From contig CAYOAP010000018.1 of assembly GCA_964401995.1 (NCBI GenBank), forward strand, positions 1-43,396: a DNA stretch of 43,396 nt, read 5' to 3'. Shown in pieces: positions 8,057-16,348 of the stretch (its first letter is position 1; each line of letters opens with the position of its first letter). A program made the position numbers and the translations under genes. The DNA is from DATCBF01 sp964401995 (GTDB lineage: Bacteria; Actinomycetota; Thermoleophilia; Solirubrobacterales; 70-9). Under the pieces are notes generated by a model. It saw only the letters and a list, made by a program, of their open reading frames with translations, was not told the DNA's origin and did no database searches.

Positions 8057-8229
8057 TGGAAAGAGCGCCGAGGGTGACCTCGGCGCTCTTTCCTCCCTAT
8101 CCCCCTGATTCCCCCTAATTAAGTCCCGGTCGGGGGCCCCCAGTCCAGGCCCCCGGCCGGTGTTTCGGCTCTCCCTGGCTCTAGCTTGGACAGCCGCACG
8201 TAGAAACACGGGCAACTTTGTGAAGTTGC
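8057..8229 (-). ncRNA. Structured intergenic region, candidate non-coding RNA or 3' UTR
   Basis: The gap between rarA and the DUF1385 gene holds at least four inverted repeats. These are 8212-8218 with 8223-8229 (7 bp, 4-base loop), 8160-8166 with 8203-8209 (GTGTTTC/GAAACAC) enclosing GGCT/AGCC, a GC-rich stem at about 8129-8161 (12 pairs, one mismatch), and the 16-bp terminator-like hairpin. Read on the minus strand this is a chain of stems ending in a terminator, as expected for a processed 3' UTR or an independent small RNA. I found no match by eye to 6S, SRP, RNase P or tmRNA core motifs. The strand is inferred from rarA. Confidence 0.45.
8058..8093 (-). terminator. Perfect 16-bp hairpin, likely rarA terminator
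   Basis: Arms 8058-8073 and 8078-8093 pair perfectly around a GTGA loop (plus-strand sense). The T-rich part is CTCTTTCC, so the T tract is short and partly inside the stem, but the hairpin is symmetric and could stop transcription from either side. It lies between rarA (stop at 8234) and the promoter of the DUF1385 gene. Confidence 0.7.
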
Positions 8230-8233
8230 GCAC

Positions 8234-9568
8234 CTATCTCGGATTGCGAAATCTCTCCCGCAGCTGGGCGAGGCGGCGGCCCAGCTCGGCCTCGAAGCCG
8301 CGCTCGGTCGGCGTGTAGAAATCGCGGCCCTGGAGGCCGTTGGGAATCAACTGCTGGTCGGCGACGCCGCCGGCCTCGTCGTGGGCGTAGCGGTAGCCAT
8401 CGCCACGGCCGAGGCTCTTGGCCCCTGGGTAGTGCGCGTCGCGCAGATAGTCAGGAGGAGTGCGGGCGCCGTGCTCGCGGACGTCGGCGCGAGCAGCTGC
8501 GAGCGCCTTGTAGGAGGCGTTCGACTTCGGGGCCAGCGCCAGGTAGACGGTCGCCTGCGCCAGGTTGAGCGCGCACTCCGGCAGCCCGACCCGGTCGACG
8601 GCGCGGGCGGCGGCGTCGGCGATCAGCAGCGCTTGCGGATCGGCGTTGCCGATGTCCTCGGAAGCGAGGATCACCATCCGCCGGGCGAGGAAGCGTGGGT
8701 CCTCGCCGCCCTCCAGCATCACCGCCAGGTAGTAGAGCGAGGCATCGACGTCGGAGCCGCGGGTGGCCTTGATCCAGGCTGAGATGAAGTCGTAGTGGCG
8801 GTCGCCCTCGCGGTCGTAGTCGAGCGCCTTGCGCTGCAGCGCGTCCTCGATCGCGGCGACGTCGACCGCCTTGCCCTGGGCCCGCTCGATCGCCCGCTCC
8901 AGGGCCGAGAGCGCGACTCGCGCATCGCCGCCAGAGCGCTCCGCCAGCATCGCCAGCGCCGCGTCCTGCACCGGCGGCGGATCGACCAGCCCACGCTCAG
9001 GATCCGCAAGCGCCCGCCTCAAAAGCACCTCAACCTGCTTGGCATCGAGCGGCTGCAGCTCGTACACCTGGCAGCGCGACAGCAAGGCCGAGTTGACCTC
9101 GAAGTAGGGGTTCTCGGTGGTGGCCCCGATCAGCGTCAGCAGCCCTTCCTCCACCGCCGGCAGCAGCGCGTCCTGCTGGGCCTTGTTGAAGCGATGAATC
9201 TCGTCGAGGAAGAGCACCGTCGCCCGCCCGCTGCCCTGCCGCCGCTCCCGAGCCCGCTCGATCACCACCCGGATCTCGGCCCGCCCGGCATTAACGGCCG
9301 ACTCCTCCTCAAAAGCCCCCGCCGCCCCAGCGGCAGCGATCCGCGCCAAGGTCGTCTTCCCAGCCCCAGGAGGCCCATACAAGATCGAGCTATGGGGATG
9401 CCCAGACTCGATCGCAGTCCTCAAAGCCGAACCAGGAGCGAGCACGTGCTCCTGTCCCACCAGCTCCTCCAGCGACCGCGGCCGCATCCGCACCGCCAGC
9501 GGCGCATCCAAAGCTATGACCCCAGCAGGGCGGGCTTCCTCGTCGCTTTCGAACAACCTCTCGTCCAT
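8234..9568 (-). CDS. rarA: Replication-associated recombination protein RarA (MgsA)
   Basis: A 444-residue AAA+ ATPase. It shows PLAVRMRPRSLEELVGQEH, Walker A GPPGAGKT (about 65-72), Walker B FLDEIHRFNKAQQDALLP, sensor 1 IGATTENPYFEVNSALLSRC, and the MgsA C-terminal region (ASEDIGNADPQAL, LPECALNLAQATVYLALAPKSN). RarA acts at stalled replication forks and single-strand gaps. I chose the ATG at 9568 (MDERLFES) over one eight codons upstream because the longer start would crowd the divergent aldehyde dehydrogenase promoter. A CATACT hexamer eight bases upstream is a possible -10. The 3' side runs into the structured region above. Confidence 0.95.
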   Translation of the reverse strand: MDERLFESDEEARPAGVIALDAPLAVRMRPRSLEELVGQEHVLAPGSALRTAIESGHPHSSILYGPPGAGKTTLARIAAAGAAGAFEEESAVNAGRAEIRVVIERARERRQGSGRATVLFLDEIHRFNKAQQDALLPAVEEGLLTLIGATTENPYFEVNSALLSRCQVYELQPLDAKQVEVLLRRALADPERGLVDPPPVQDAALAMLAERSGGDARVALSALERAIERAQGKAVDVAAIEDALQRKALDYDREGDRHYDFISAWIKATRGSDVDASLYYLAVMLEGGEDPRFLARRMVILASEDIGNADPQALLIADAAARAVDRVGLPECALNLAQATVYLALAPKSNASYKALAAARADVREHGARTPPDYLRDAHYPGAKSLGRGDGYRYAHDEAGGVADQQLIPNGLQGRDFYTPTERGFEAELGRRLAQLRERFRNPR

Positions 9569-9598
9569 CAGTGCGGAGTATGCCCTCCCCAACCCACC

Positions 9599-9604
9599 TA
9601 CAAT
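9599..9604 (+). promoter_or_regulatory. -10 element of the aldehyde dehydrogenase gene
   Basis: TACAAT, six bases before the ATG at 9611; no Shine-Dalgarno sequence, so a leaderless transcript is predicted. Confidence 0.55.
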
Positions 9605-9610
9605 CGCCCG

Positions 9611-11206
9611 ATGGAGACAGCCACGCAGACCCCACCCGTCCAGTCCACCCTGGAGTCGTTCAACCCCGCCACAGGCGAGCTCGTCGGCTCAGTCGCGACG
9701 ATCACGCCGGACCAGGTCCAGGCAGTGGTCGACGATGTCGCCCGGATCCAGCCCGCCTGGGCCGAGCTCAACCTGAAGACGCGGGCCCAATACATGCGCC
9801 GCGCCGCCGACGCCTTGCTCGACGACATCGACGAGATCGCCGACCTGCTCGTCGCCGAGCAGGGCAAGCCGCGGACCGAGGCCTACACGATGGAGCTGCT
9901 GCCGACGGTCGACGCCCTGCACTGGTGCGCCAAGGCCGGGCCGAAGATCCTCGCTGACGAGAAGGTGCGGATGAGCCAGGCCTTCACCCTCTCCAAGAGC
10001 GCCCACTTCTCCTACGAGCCGATCGGCGTGGTCGGCGTCATCGCCCCCTGGAACTACCCCTGGTCGATCCCCTTCGGCGAGGTCGCGATCGCGCTGATGG
10101 CCGGCAACGGCGTCGTCCTCAAGCCGGCCAGCCTGACGCCGCTGCTGGGCGAGGCGATCCGCCGCGTCTTCGAGAAGGCGGGCCTGCCCGAGGGCCTGGT
10201 CCGGGTCGTCCACGGCGGCGGCGCCGTCGGCGACGCCCTGGCCAAATCGAGCGTCGGCAAGGTCTTCTTCACCGGCTCGGTCGAGGTTGGCCGCAAGGTC
10301 GGCGAGGTCTGCGCCCAGCGCCTGAAGGGCTCGGTCCTCGAGCTTGGCGGCAAGGATCCGATGATCGTCTGCGCCGACGCCGATCTCGACAACGCGGTCT
10401 CCGGCGCGCTCTGGGGCGGCTTCGCCAACGCCGGCCAGACCTGCTCGGGGATCGAGCGCATCTACGTCGTCCGCGAGATCGCCGACCGCTTCATCGACGG
10501 CGTCGCCCGCGGCGCCGAGCAGCTGCGCCTCGGCAACCCGGCCGCCTGGGAGACGGCGATCGGGCCGATGACCTCGCCCGACCAGTACGACCTCGTGGTC
10601 GACCTGATCGAGGACGCGGTCGCGACCGGCGCGACCAAGCTCTGCGGCGGCCCGACCGAGGTCGAGGGCATGCCCGGCAAGTTCATCGCCCCCACCGTCC
10701 TGACTGGCATCACCCACCAGACGCGGATCATGCGCGAGGAGATCTTCGGCCCAGTGCTGCCGATCATGGTGGTCGAGAACGAGCAGGAAGCGATCGACCT
10801 CGCCAACGACTCCGAGTTCGGCCTCGGCGCCTCGGTCTGGACCACGGATCGCCAGAAGGGCGAGCGGATCGCCCGCCGGGTCGAGTCGGGCATGGTCTGG
10901 ATCAACGACCACTCCTTCAGCCACGGCGCCTGCCAGTGCTCATGGGGCGGCGTCAAGAACTCCGGCGTCGGCCGCTCGCACTCCAAATTCGGCTTCTACG
11001 AGTGCGTCAACATCAAGATGAACGCCTGGGAGCCGGGGCTGGCCAGCGACTTCTGGTGGCACCCCTACGACGCCACCCTCGGCGAGGCGGTCCGCGCCTC
11101 GGCCAAGATCCTCTACGGCAAAGGCGCGGTCCGCTCGAAAGCGCTGCGCGAAGGCGCCGGCCCACTGCTCAAGGTCGGCGCCCGCACGCTGCGCAAGCGC
11201 GGCTGA
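9611..11206 (+). CDS. NAD(P)-dependent aldehyde dehydrogenase
   Basis: 531 residues of the aldehyde dehydrogenase superfamily. Visible catalytic parts: APWNYPWSIPF (oxyanion Asn about 148), TGSVEVGRKV, LELGGKDPMIV (general base Glu about 244) and GQTCSGIERIYV (nucleophile Cys about 278). The phrase EEIFGPVLPI follows in the C-terminal half. A C-terminal extension of about 50 residues beyond the usual end (ASAKILYGKGAVRSKALREG) is slightly unusual. It oxidises an aldehyde to the acid; succinate-semialdehyde- or benzaldehyde-type substrates are possible but cannot be chosen from sequence. Divergent from rarA. Confidence 0.93.
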   Translation: METATQTPPVQSTLESFNPATGELVGSVATITPDQVQAVVDDVARIQPAWAELNLKTRAQYMRRAADALLDDIDEIADLLVAEQGKPRTEAYTMELLPTVDALHWCAKAGPKILADEKVRMSQAFTLSKSAHFSYEPIGVVGVIAPWNYPWSIPFGEVAIALMAGNGVVLKPASLTPLLGEAIRRVFEKAGLPEGLVRVVHGGGAVGDALAKSSVGKVFFTGSVEVGRKVGEVCAQRLKGSVLELGGKDPMIVCADADLDNAVSGALWGGFANAGQTCSGIERIYVVREIADRFIDGVARGAEQLRLGNPAAWETAIGPMTSPDQYDLVVDLIEDAVATGATKLCGGPTEVEGMPGKFIAPTVLTGITHQTRIMREEIFGPVLPIMVVENEQEAIDLANDSEFGLGASVWTTDRQKGERIARRVESGMVWINDHSFSHGACQCSWGGVKNSGVGRSHSKFGFYECVNIKMNAWEPGLASDFWWHPYDATLGEAVRASAKILYGKGAVRSKALREGAGPLLKVGARTLRKRG

Positions 11207-11209
11207 GGA

Positions 11210-11623
11210 TCAGCCGCCGGCGATTTCGATCGTCTTTGAGGTCGCGCCCAGGCACTTGTAGATCGTGCCGGCGGTGCCCTGGCTGAGCGGCTTCACTTCG
11301 GCGTAGATCTTGAAGGGGAGCTGGCCTTTGAACCTGAGGTCTTCGGGGTTGACTTCCCACTTGCCCTTTGCTTCCGAGGTGGTCCGGCCGAGGACCCCGT
11401 GGCCCTTCTGCTTGAGCACGACGGTGCGCTCTTCGACGCAGTTGGGGTTTGCCGCCTTGACCGTGCCTTTGTAGCCGTAGACGCTGATCTGCAGGGTCGA
11501 CTTGATCGTCACGGTCTGGCCGACGCCGGCCGTGGCCCCGGTCGGCAGGGCGGCGACGATCGCCACCGCCAACGTGGCGGCGATCGCTGCCAGGCTGGCC
11601 TTGTTGCGCTTGCTCTTGCTCAT
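11210..11623 (-). CDS. Small secreted protein of unknown function
   Basis: A 137-residue protein with a signal peptide (SKSKRNKASLAAIAATLAV, cleavage near ATA-GV). The mature part is beta-rich with two cysteines (PNCVEERTVVL and IYKCLGAT) that could pair. Its start is firm: AAGGAGG lies six bases before the ATG at 11623, one of the few clear Shine-Dalgarno sites in the window, and a TAGGCT hexamer at 11659-11654 may be its -10. It ends three bases from the stop of the convergent aldehyde dehydrogenase. I recognise no family. Confidence 0.75.
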   Translation of the reverse strand: MSKSKRNKASLAAIAATLAVAIVAALPTGATAGVGQTVTIKSTLQISVYGYKGTVKAANPNCVEERTVVLKQKGHGVLGRTTSEAKGKWEVNPEDLRFKGQLPFKIYAEVKPLSQGTAGTIYKCLGATSKTIEIAGG

Positions 11624-11676
11624 CCAATCCTCCTTGCGAAGTTGTGTCGCGCCAGCCTAGATCAGAGGCGGGCGGT

Positions 11677-11682
11677 CACAAT
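11677..11682 (+). promoter_or_regulatory. -10 element of the ccm-hem operon
   Basis: CACAAT followed by seven bases and the GTG at 11690. It supports the GTG start of ccmA and predicts a leaderless operon mRNA. Confidence 0.5.
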
Positions 11683-11689
11683 CTCCGAC

Positions 11690-12358
11690 GTGGAGACCGG
11701 CAGGGACATCGACCAACCGGCGCTGGCCCTGAGCGGGCTGCGCCGCGACTACGGCGAGCGCACAGCGCTGAGCGACGTCAGCTGCGAGCTGGCGGCCGGA
11801 CAGTCGCTGGCCGTGCTGGGCCCCAACGGCGCCGGCAAGACGACGCTGCTGCGGGTGCTCGCCACCCTGCTGCGCCCGAGCGCCGGCGAGGTTCGGGTGC
11901 TCGGCTGCTCGCTGCCGCGCGAGGCCTGGAAGCTGCGCGGGAAGATCGGCTACCTCGGCCACGAGCCCTTGCTCTACCGCGACCTCAGCGGCCGCGAGAA
12001 CCTGCGCTTCCACGCCAAGCTGCACGGCCTCGGCGGCGAGCGGGGCGAGGCGCGGATCGAGGAGCTGCTGGCCGCGGTCGGGATGGAGCGGCGCGCCGAT
12101 GACCGGGTCGCCGAGCTCTCGGCCGGGATGCGCCAGCGGCTGGCGATCTGCCGTTGCGTCCTGCATGAGCCGGCCCTGCTGCTGCTCGACGAGCCCGATT
12201 CCAACCTCGATGGCGAGGGACGCGAGCTGGCGCGAACCTTGATCGGGCCAGACCAGAAGCGGGCCCGGGTGGTCGTCAGCCACGACCCCGAGCGGGTCCT
12301 GCCCGAAGCCGACCAGGTGCTGCGGCTCGGGATCGGCGAGACGGCGGTGGTCTCGTGA
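11690..12358 (+). CDS. ccmA: Heme exporter ATP-binding protein CcmA
   Basis: A 222-residue ABC ATPase. Walker A is GPNGAGKT (about 45-52), the signature is ELSAGMRQRLAICR, Walker B is LLLLDEPDSNLD, and the H-loop is VVVSHD. Compact size and position before CcmB, CcmC and CcmD identify it as CcmA of cytochrome c maturation System I, which with CcmB releases holo-CcmE from CcmC. CcmE, F and H are not in the window. The GTG start fits the -10 at 11677-11682. Its stop overlaps the ccmB start (GTGA). Confidence 0.88.
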   Translation: METGRDIDQPALALSGLRRDYGERTALSDVSCELAAGQSLAVLGPNGAGKTTLLRVLATLLRPSAGEVRVLGCSLPREAWKLRGKIGYLGHEPLLYRDLSGRENLRFHAKLHGLGGERGEARIEELLAAVGMERRADDRVAELSAGMRQRLAICRCVLHEPALLLLDEPDSNLDGEGRELARTLIGPDQKRARVVVSHDPERVLPEADQVLRLGIGETAVVS

Positions 12359-13035
12359 CCTCCTCCCGCGCCGCCTTCGCAGCGATCCTCGGCAAGGACC
12401 TGCGCTCGGAGCTGCGCACCCTGCAGTCGCTGCCGGCGATGGCGCTCTTCGCCGTCACCACCTTCGTCATCTTCCGCTTCGGCCTCGACCGCACCGCCCT
12501 CTCCGGCAGCCTCGCCGCCGGCGTGCTCTGGGCGACGCTGCTGTTCGCCGCCGTGCTCGGCATCAACCGCCTCTTCGTCAGCGAGCGCGAGGAGGGCGGC
12601 TTCGACGCGATCCGGCTCGCCCCGGTCGACCGCACCGTCCTCTTCGGGGCGAAGGCGGCGGCGCTGCTGATCTACCTGCTGGTCTTGGAGCTGATCACGG
12701 TGCCGGTCTTCGCCCTCTTCTTCCTCGGCTCCGCCGCCGCCCTGCCGCCGCTGCTGATCGTCCTCGTCCTCGCCGACCTCGGGCTCGCGTTCACCGGCAC
12801 CCTGATCTCCTCGATGGCGGTCAACTCGCGCGCCCGCGACCTGCTCGTGCCGCTCGTCCTGCTCCCTCTCGTGGTGCCGCTGATGATCGCCGCCACCGGC
12901 GCCAGCGACCCCCTGCTGACCCTGGGCGGTCCCGCCTACGACCGCTTCGGGACCTGGCTGGCGGTGCTCGGCCTATACGATTTGATCTTCGGACTCGTTG
13001 GATATGCGGTCTTCGACTTCCTCCTGGAGGACTGA
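12355..13035 (+). CDS. ccmB: Heme exporter membrane protein CcmB
   Basis: 226 residues with six hydrophobic segments. The sequence AILGKDLRSELRTLQSLPAMALFAVTT at the N-terminus and SEREEGGFDAIRLAPVDR after the second helix match CcmB. It is the membrane partner of CcmA. The GTG start overlaps the ccmA stop, so the two are made together. The C-terminus ends FDFLLED about 30 bases before ccmC. Confidence 0.88.
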   Translation: MTSSRAAFAAILGKDLRSELRTLQSLPAMALFAVTTFVIFRFGLDRTALSGSLAAGVLWATLLFAAVLGINRLFVSEREEGGFDAIRLAPVDRTVLFGAKAAALLIYLLVLELITVPVFALFFLGSAAALPPLLIVLVLADLGLAFTGTLISSMAVNSRARDLLVPLVLLPLVVPLMIAATGASDPLLTLGGPAYDRFGTWLAVLGLYDLIFGLVGYAVFDFLLED

Positions 13036-13065
13036 CCCGCTCCCCCCGCCTCTCCCCACTCGAGC

Positions 13066-13788
13066 ATGTACGGCAAAGGACTGAGACCACTCTCGATCGC
13101 CACCGTGGCGCTGCTTGCCGTGGGCCTCTCCCTGGTCTTCTTCTACGCCCCGCTGGAAACCGACCAGGGCTTCATCCAGAAGATCTTCTACCTGCATGTG
13201 CCGTTGGCGATCGTGGCGCTGGTCGGCTTCGTCATCGGCGGCCTCTTCGCAATCGCCCACCTGCGCAGCGGCAACCGCAAGTGGGACGCCTATTCCTACG
13301 TCTCGATCCACATGTCGGTGATCTTCGGCGTCGCGGTCTTGATCACCGGCTCGATCTGGGCCAAGGCCTCCTGGGGGCACTGGTGGGTCTGGGACGAGCC
13401 GACCCTGGTCAGCTTCCTGATCGTCTTCCTCATGTACGCGACCTACTACCCCTTCCGCTACGCGATCGAGGACCCGGAGCGCCAGGCGCGCTACGCCTCC
13501 GTCTTCGCGATCACCGCCGGCGCCTTCGTGCCGCTCAACTTCATGGCGGTGCGGATGGCGCAGAGCCTGGTCCACCCGCGCGTCTTCGCCACCGCCAACG
13601 GCGGCCTGCCCGGCTCGATGCTGCTCACCTTCCTCTTCTGCCTGGCGGCGATCGGCCTGCTCTGGGTGACGCTGGTCAAGTTCGAGCTGACCGCGAAGAG
13701 CGCCTCCGGCCAGGTCAAGCGGCTGCGCCGCGCGCTCGACGCCCCAGCCCCGGGAACAAGCTCCCGGATCGCCCCGGAGGTGAGCTAG
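13066..13788 (+). CDS. ccmC: Heme-handling protein CcmC
   Basis: A 240-residue protein with six membrane segments and the heme-handling WWD motif WGHWWVWDEPT (about 103-113), followed by a long periplasmic loop. Histidines in KIFYLHVPLA and SLVHPRV flank the motif and would be the axial heme ligands. The size matches CcmC rather than the much larger CcmF. It loads heme onto CcmE outside the membrane. No Shine-Dalgarno is visible before the ATG. The next gene, ccmD, starts directly after its stop. Confidence 0.92.
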   Translation: MYGKGLRPLSIATVALLAVGLSLVFFYAPLETDQGFIQKIFYLHVPLAIVALVGFVIGGLFAIAHLRSGNRKWDAYSYVSIHMSVIFGVAVLITGSIWAKASWGHWWVWDEPTLVSFLIVFLMYATYYPFRYAIEDPERQARYASVFAITAGAFVPLNFMAVRMAQSLVHPRVFATANGGLPGSMLLTFLFCLAAIGLLWVTLVKFELTAKSASGQVKRLRRALDAPAPGTSSRIAPEVS

Positions 13789-14004
13789 GTGCTGGCCCTG
13801 CTGGCAAGCGCACCGGCGCTGCCCCTTGGCGAGGGCGGCAAGTACGTGGCGGGCGCCTACATCGTCTTCCTCGTCCTGATCGTCGTCTACGTCGCGATCA
13901 TGGCGGCGAAACTGCAGCGGATCGAGAAGGAGCTGGGCGAGCTGGCGAGCTTCGCCGAGCAGCGCAAGGGCGAGGAGAGGGACAAGGTGGGCGCAGGTGT
14001 CTGA
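13789..14004 (+). CDS. ccmD: CcmD-like small membrane protein
   Basis: A 71-residue protein beginning with GTG immediately after the ccmC stop. One hydrophobic helix (YVAGAYIVFLVLIVVYVAIM) is followed by a charged helix KLQRIEKELGELASFAEQRK. Size, topology and position match CcmD, which binds CcmC and helps release holo-CcmE. The last 8 bases overlap hemA. Confidence 0.75.
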   Translation: MLALLASAPALPLGEGGKYVAGAYIVFLVLIVVYVAIMAAKLQRIEKELGELASFAEQRKGEERDKVGAGV

Positions 14005-15340
14005 ACTGCTCGCCCTCGGCGTCTCCCACAAGACCGCGCCGCTCGACCTGCGCGAGCGGCTCTCGCTGACCGAGGGCCGCGCGGTCGGGGCGCTGCGCGA
14101 GCTGACCGCGGCCACCGGCATCCACGAGGCGGCGGCGATCTCGACCTGCAACCGGACCGAGCTCTACCTCGTCGTCTCCGACTCGGTCGACGCCGAGTCG
14201 ACCGCGCTCGGCGTCCTCACCCGCCAGGCCGAGATCCGCCCGACCGAGCTGCTCGGCCACCTCTACTCGCTGCGCTCGAGCGAGGCCGTCCGCCACCTCT
14301 TCCGCGTCACCGCCGGGCTCGACTCGATGATCGTCGGCGAGGCCGAGATCCAGGGCCAGGTCAAACGCGCCTACGAGCTGGCCCTGGTCGAGGGCGGCAC
14401 CGGGCCGATCCTCAACCGCCTCTTCCGCGGCGCCCTCGCCGCCGGCGGCCGCGCCCGCGACGAGACCGGGATCAGCGAGAAGGGGATCTCGATCCCCTCG
14501 GTCGCGGTCGAGCTTGCCCGCCGCACCCTCGGCGACCTCAGCGACCGCCGGGTGCTCGTGATCGGCGCCGGCGAGACCTCGGAGCTGGTCGCCAAGGCGC
14601 TGGTCGCCCGCGGCGTCACCACCGTCTTCGTCGCCAACCGCCACTACGACCGCGCGATCGGCCTTGCCCAAAGGTTCGCGGGCAGCGCCGTCCGCTTCGA
14701 GGAACTGCCCGAGCAGCTGCGGGAAGCCGACATCGTGGTCTCGGCGACCAATTCGCCGCACCACATCGTCGAGCGCGACGACATCGCCGCGGTGATGGCG
14801 ACCCGCGAGGGGCGGCCGCTGCTGCTGGTCGACATCGCCGTGCCGCGCGACATCGAGCCGGCCTGCCGCGAGATCGCCGGCGTCAGCCTCCACGACATCG
14901 ACGACGTGCAGCAGATCGTCGAGCGCAACACCAGCGGCCGCGAGGCCGAGGCGAAGCTGGCCGCCCGCATCCTCGAGGCCGAGCAGGACCGCTTCGAGCG
15001 CTGGCTCGCCTCGCTTGAGGTGGTGCCGACGATCGTCGCCCTGCGCGAGCGCGGCGACGAGATCGTGCGCCGCGTCCTCGCCGAGAACGAGCCGCGCTGG
15101 GAGAGCCTCAGCGAGGCCGACCGCGAACGGCTCGGGGCGATGGCGAAGGCGATCGCCTCCCGCCTCCTGCATGAGCCGACCCTGCGGATGAAGCGCTCGG
15201 CCGGCAGCGACGACGCCTACCTCTATGTCAGCGCCCTGCGCGAGCTGTTCGGGCTCGATGTCGAGACTGAGCCCGAGGGTGAGGCGCCTGGCAAAGTGAC
15301 CGAGCTGCATAGGGCGAATCCCGGTAGGGGTTCCACTTAA
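13997..15340 (+). CDS. hemA: Glutamyl-tRNA reductase HemA
   Basis: 447 residues. SHKTAPLDLRERLSL, STCNRTELYLV (catalytic Cys about 51), GLDSMIVGEAEIQGQVKRAY and the NADPH fold VLVIGAGETSELVAKAL identify glutamyl-tRNA reductase, the first step of the C5 route to 5-aminolevulinate. The C-terminal helical dimerisation domain is complete. The GTG start overlaps ccmD. The last residues NPGRGST are encoded inside the first copy of the repeat at 15318-15343, so the repeat has formed the end of the protein. Confidence 0.97.
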   Translation: MSELLALGVSHKTAPLDLRERLSLTEGRAVGALRELTAATGIHEAAAISTCNRTELYLVVSDSVDAESTALGVLTRQAEIRPTELLGHLYSLRSSEAVRHLFRVTAGLDSMIVGEAEIQGQVKRAYELALVEGGTGPILNRLFRGALAAGGRARDETGISEKGISIPSVAVELARRTLGDLSDRRVLVIGAGETSELVAKALVARGVTTVFVANRHYDRAIGLAQRFAGSAVRFEELPEQLREADIVVSATNSPHHIVERDDIAAVMATREGRPLLLVDIAVPRDIEPACREIAGVSLHDIDDVQQIVERNTSGREAEAKLAARILEAEQDRFERWLASLEVVPTIVALRERGDEIVRRVLAENEPRWESLSEADRERLGAMAKAIASRLLHEPTLRMKRSAGSDDAYLYVSALRELFGLDVETEPEGEAPGKVTELHRANPGRGST

Positions 15341-15460
15341 CTTCCCGGAGGAACTATCCCGGTAGGGGTTCCGCTTAACTTTTTCGTGGATCGTTTGTCG
15401 CCGTCCGAGATTCGCTGCAGCGAAAAAGTGCAAGACGCTCCACCCCTACCGGGATAGTTC
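15318..15460. repeat. Nested direct and inverted repeat element between hemA and hemC
   Basis: The core ATCCCGGTAGGGGT occurs three times. Two direct 26-bp copies at 15318-15343 and 15356-15381 differ at one base. A third, inverted copy lies in 15442-15460 and pairs perfectly over 19 bp with 15351-15369. Inside that hairpin 15378-15386 and 15421-15429 form a second perfect 9-bp inverted repeat (ACTTTTTCG). The whole can fold into a 110-base hairpin. It is less GC-rich than its surroundings. It could be a MITE- or REP-like element, or an RNA switch between hemA and hemC. Confidence 0.85.
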
Positions 15461-15475
15461 AAACCACAGCTTTCA

Positions 15476-16348
15476 ATGATTCGAATTGCCACTCGCAGCA
15501 GCGCACTTGCCAAAGCCCAGGCGGGTCAGGTCGGGGAGCTGCTGGGCGGAGCCGAGCTGGTTGAGGTCTCATCAGACGGCGAGGCCGGCGACAAGGCGCG
15601 GTTTGTGCGGGGGGTCGAGCGGGCGCTGCTCGATGGCGGGGCGGAGATCGGCGTTCACTCGGCCAAGGATCTGCCAGCCGAGCTGCCCGAAGGACTGGCG
15701 ATCGCCGCCGTGCCGGTTCGCGAGGACCCCGCCGACGCCTGGATCGGCGTCGGGTCCTCACTCGATGACGTCCCCGAGGGAGCGCGGATCGGCACCGCCA
15801 GCCTTCGCCGCCGCGCCCAGCTGCTCGCCGCCCGCCCCGACCTGCGGGTCGAGGAGCTGCACGGCAACGTCGACACACGCCTGCGCCGGCTCGAGGAGGG
15901 CGAGCTGGACGCGATCGTGCTCGCCGTCGCCGGCTTGCGCCGGCTCGGTCGCGAGGGCGAGATCTCCTTCGCCCTGCCAGCCGAGGCGATGACCCCCGCC
16001 GCCGGCCAGGGCGCGCTGGTCCTGCAGATCCGGGCCGGGGACGAGGATTCCCAGGATCTGGCGGCGGCGATCGGTGACGAGACGGCGCTCTGCGAGCTGA
16101 CCGTCGAGCGCGCGGTCGTCGCCCTGCTCGAGGCCACCTGCGCGACGCCGATCGGGGTCCACGCCCAGGTCGAGGGAGGGCGAATCGAGGCTTCGGCCTT
16201 CGTCGGCCTGCCCGACGGCGGCGAGTGGATTCGCGACCGGGTCGAGGGCGAGAGCTCGGACCCAGTCGCGCTCGGCGAGCTGCTCGGCGAGCGTCTGCTC
16301 GGCGCCGGCGCCCGCGAAATCCTCGACCGCGCCGAGGCAGCGGCGTGA
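15476..16348 (+). CDS. hemC: Hydroxymethylbilane synthase HemC
   Basis: 290 residues. The N-terminus MIRIATRSSALAKAQA, the substrate loop VHSAKDLP, GTASLRRRAQL, HGNVDTRL and PAAGQGAL are all conserved. Cys about 222 (TCATPIGVHA) is the site for the dipyrromethane cofactor. The enzyme joins four porphobilinogens. The N-terminal domain is slightly shortened. The ATG lies 15 bases after the repeat element, so translation here depends on that leader. The stop overlaps the next start. Confidence 0.97.
   Translation: MIRIATRSSALAKAQAGQVGELLGGAELVEVSSDGEAGDKARFVRGVERALLDGGAEIGVHSAKDLPAELPEGLAIAAVPVREDPADAWIGVGSSLDDVPEGARIGTASLRRRAQLLAARPDLRVEELHGNVDTRLRRLEEGELDAIVLAVAGLRRLGREGEISFALPAEAMTPAAGQGALVLQIRAGDEDSQDLAAAIGDETALCELTVERAVVALLEATCATPIGVHAQVEGGRIEASAFVGLPDGGEWIRDRVEGESSDPVALGELLGERLLGAGAREILDRAEAAA

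Noticed and set aside
8057..8229. 6S, SRP or tmRNA gene
   Set aside because: I could not find the conserved cores of these RNAs by eye; only a generic structured-RNA call is supported.
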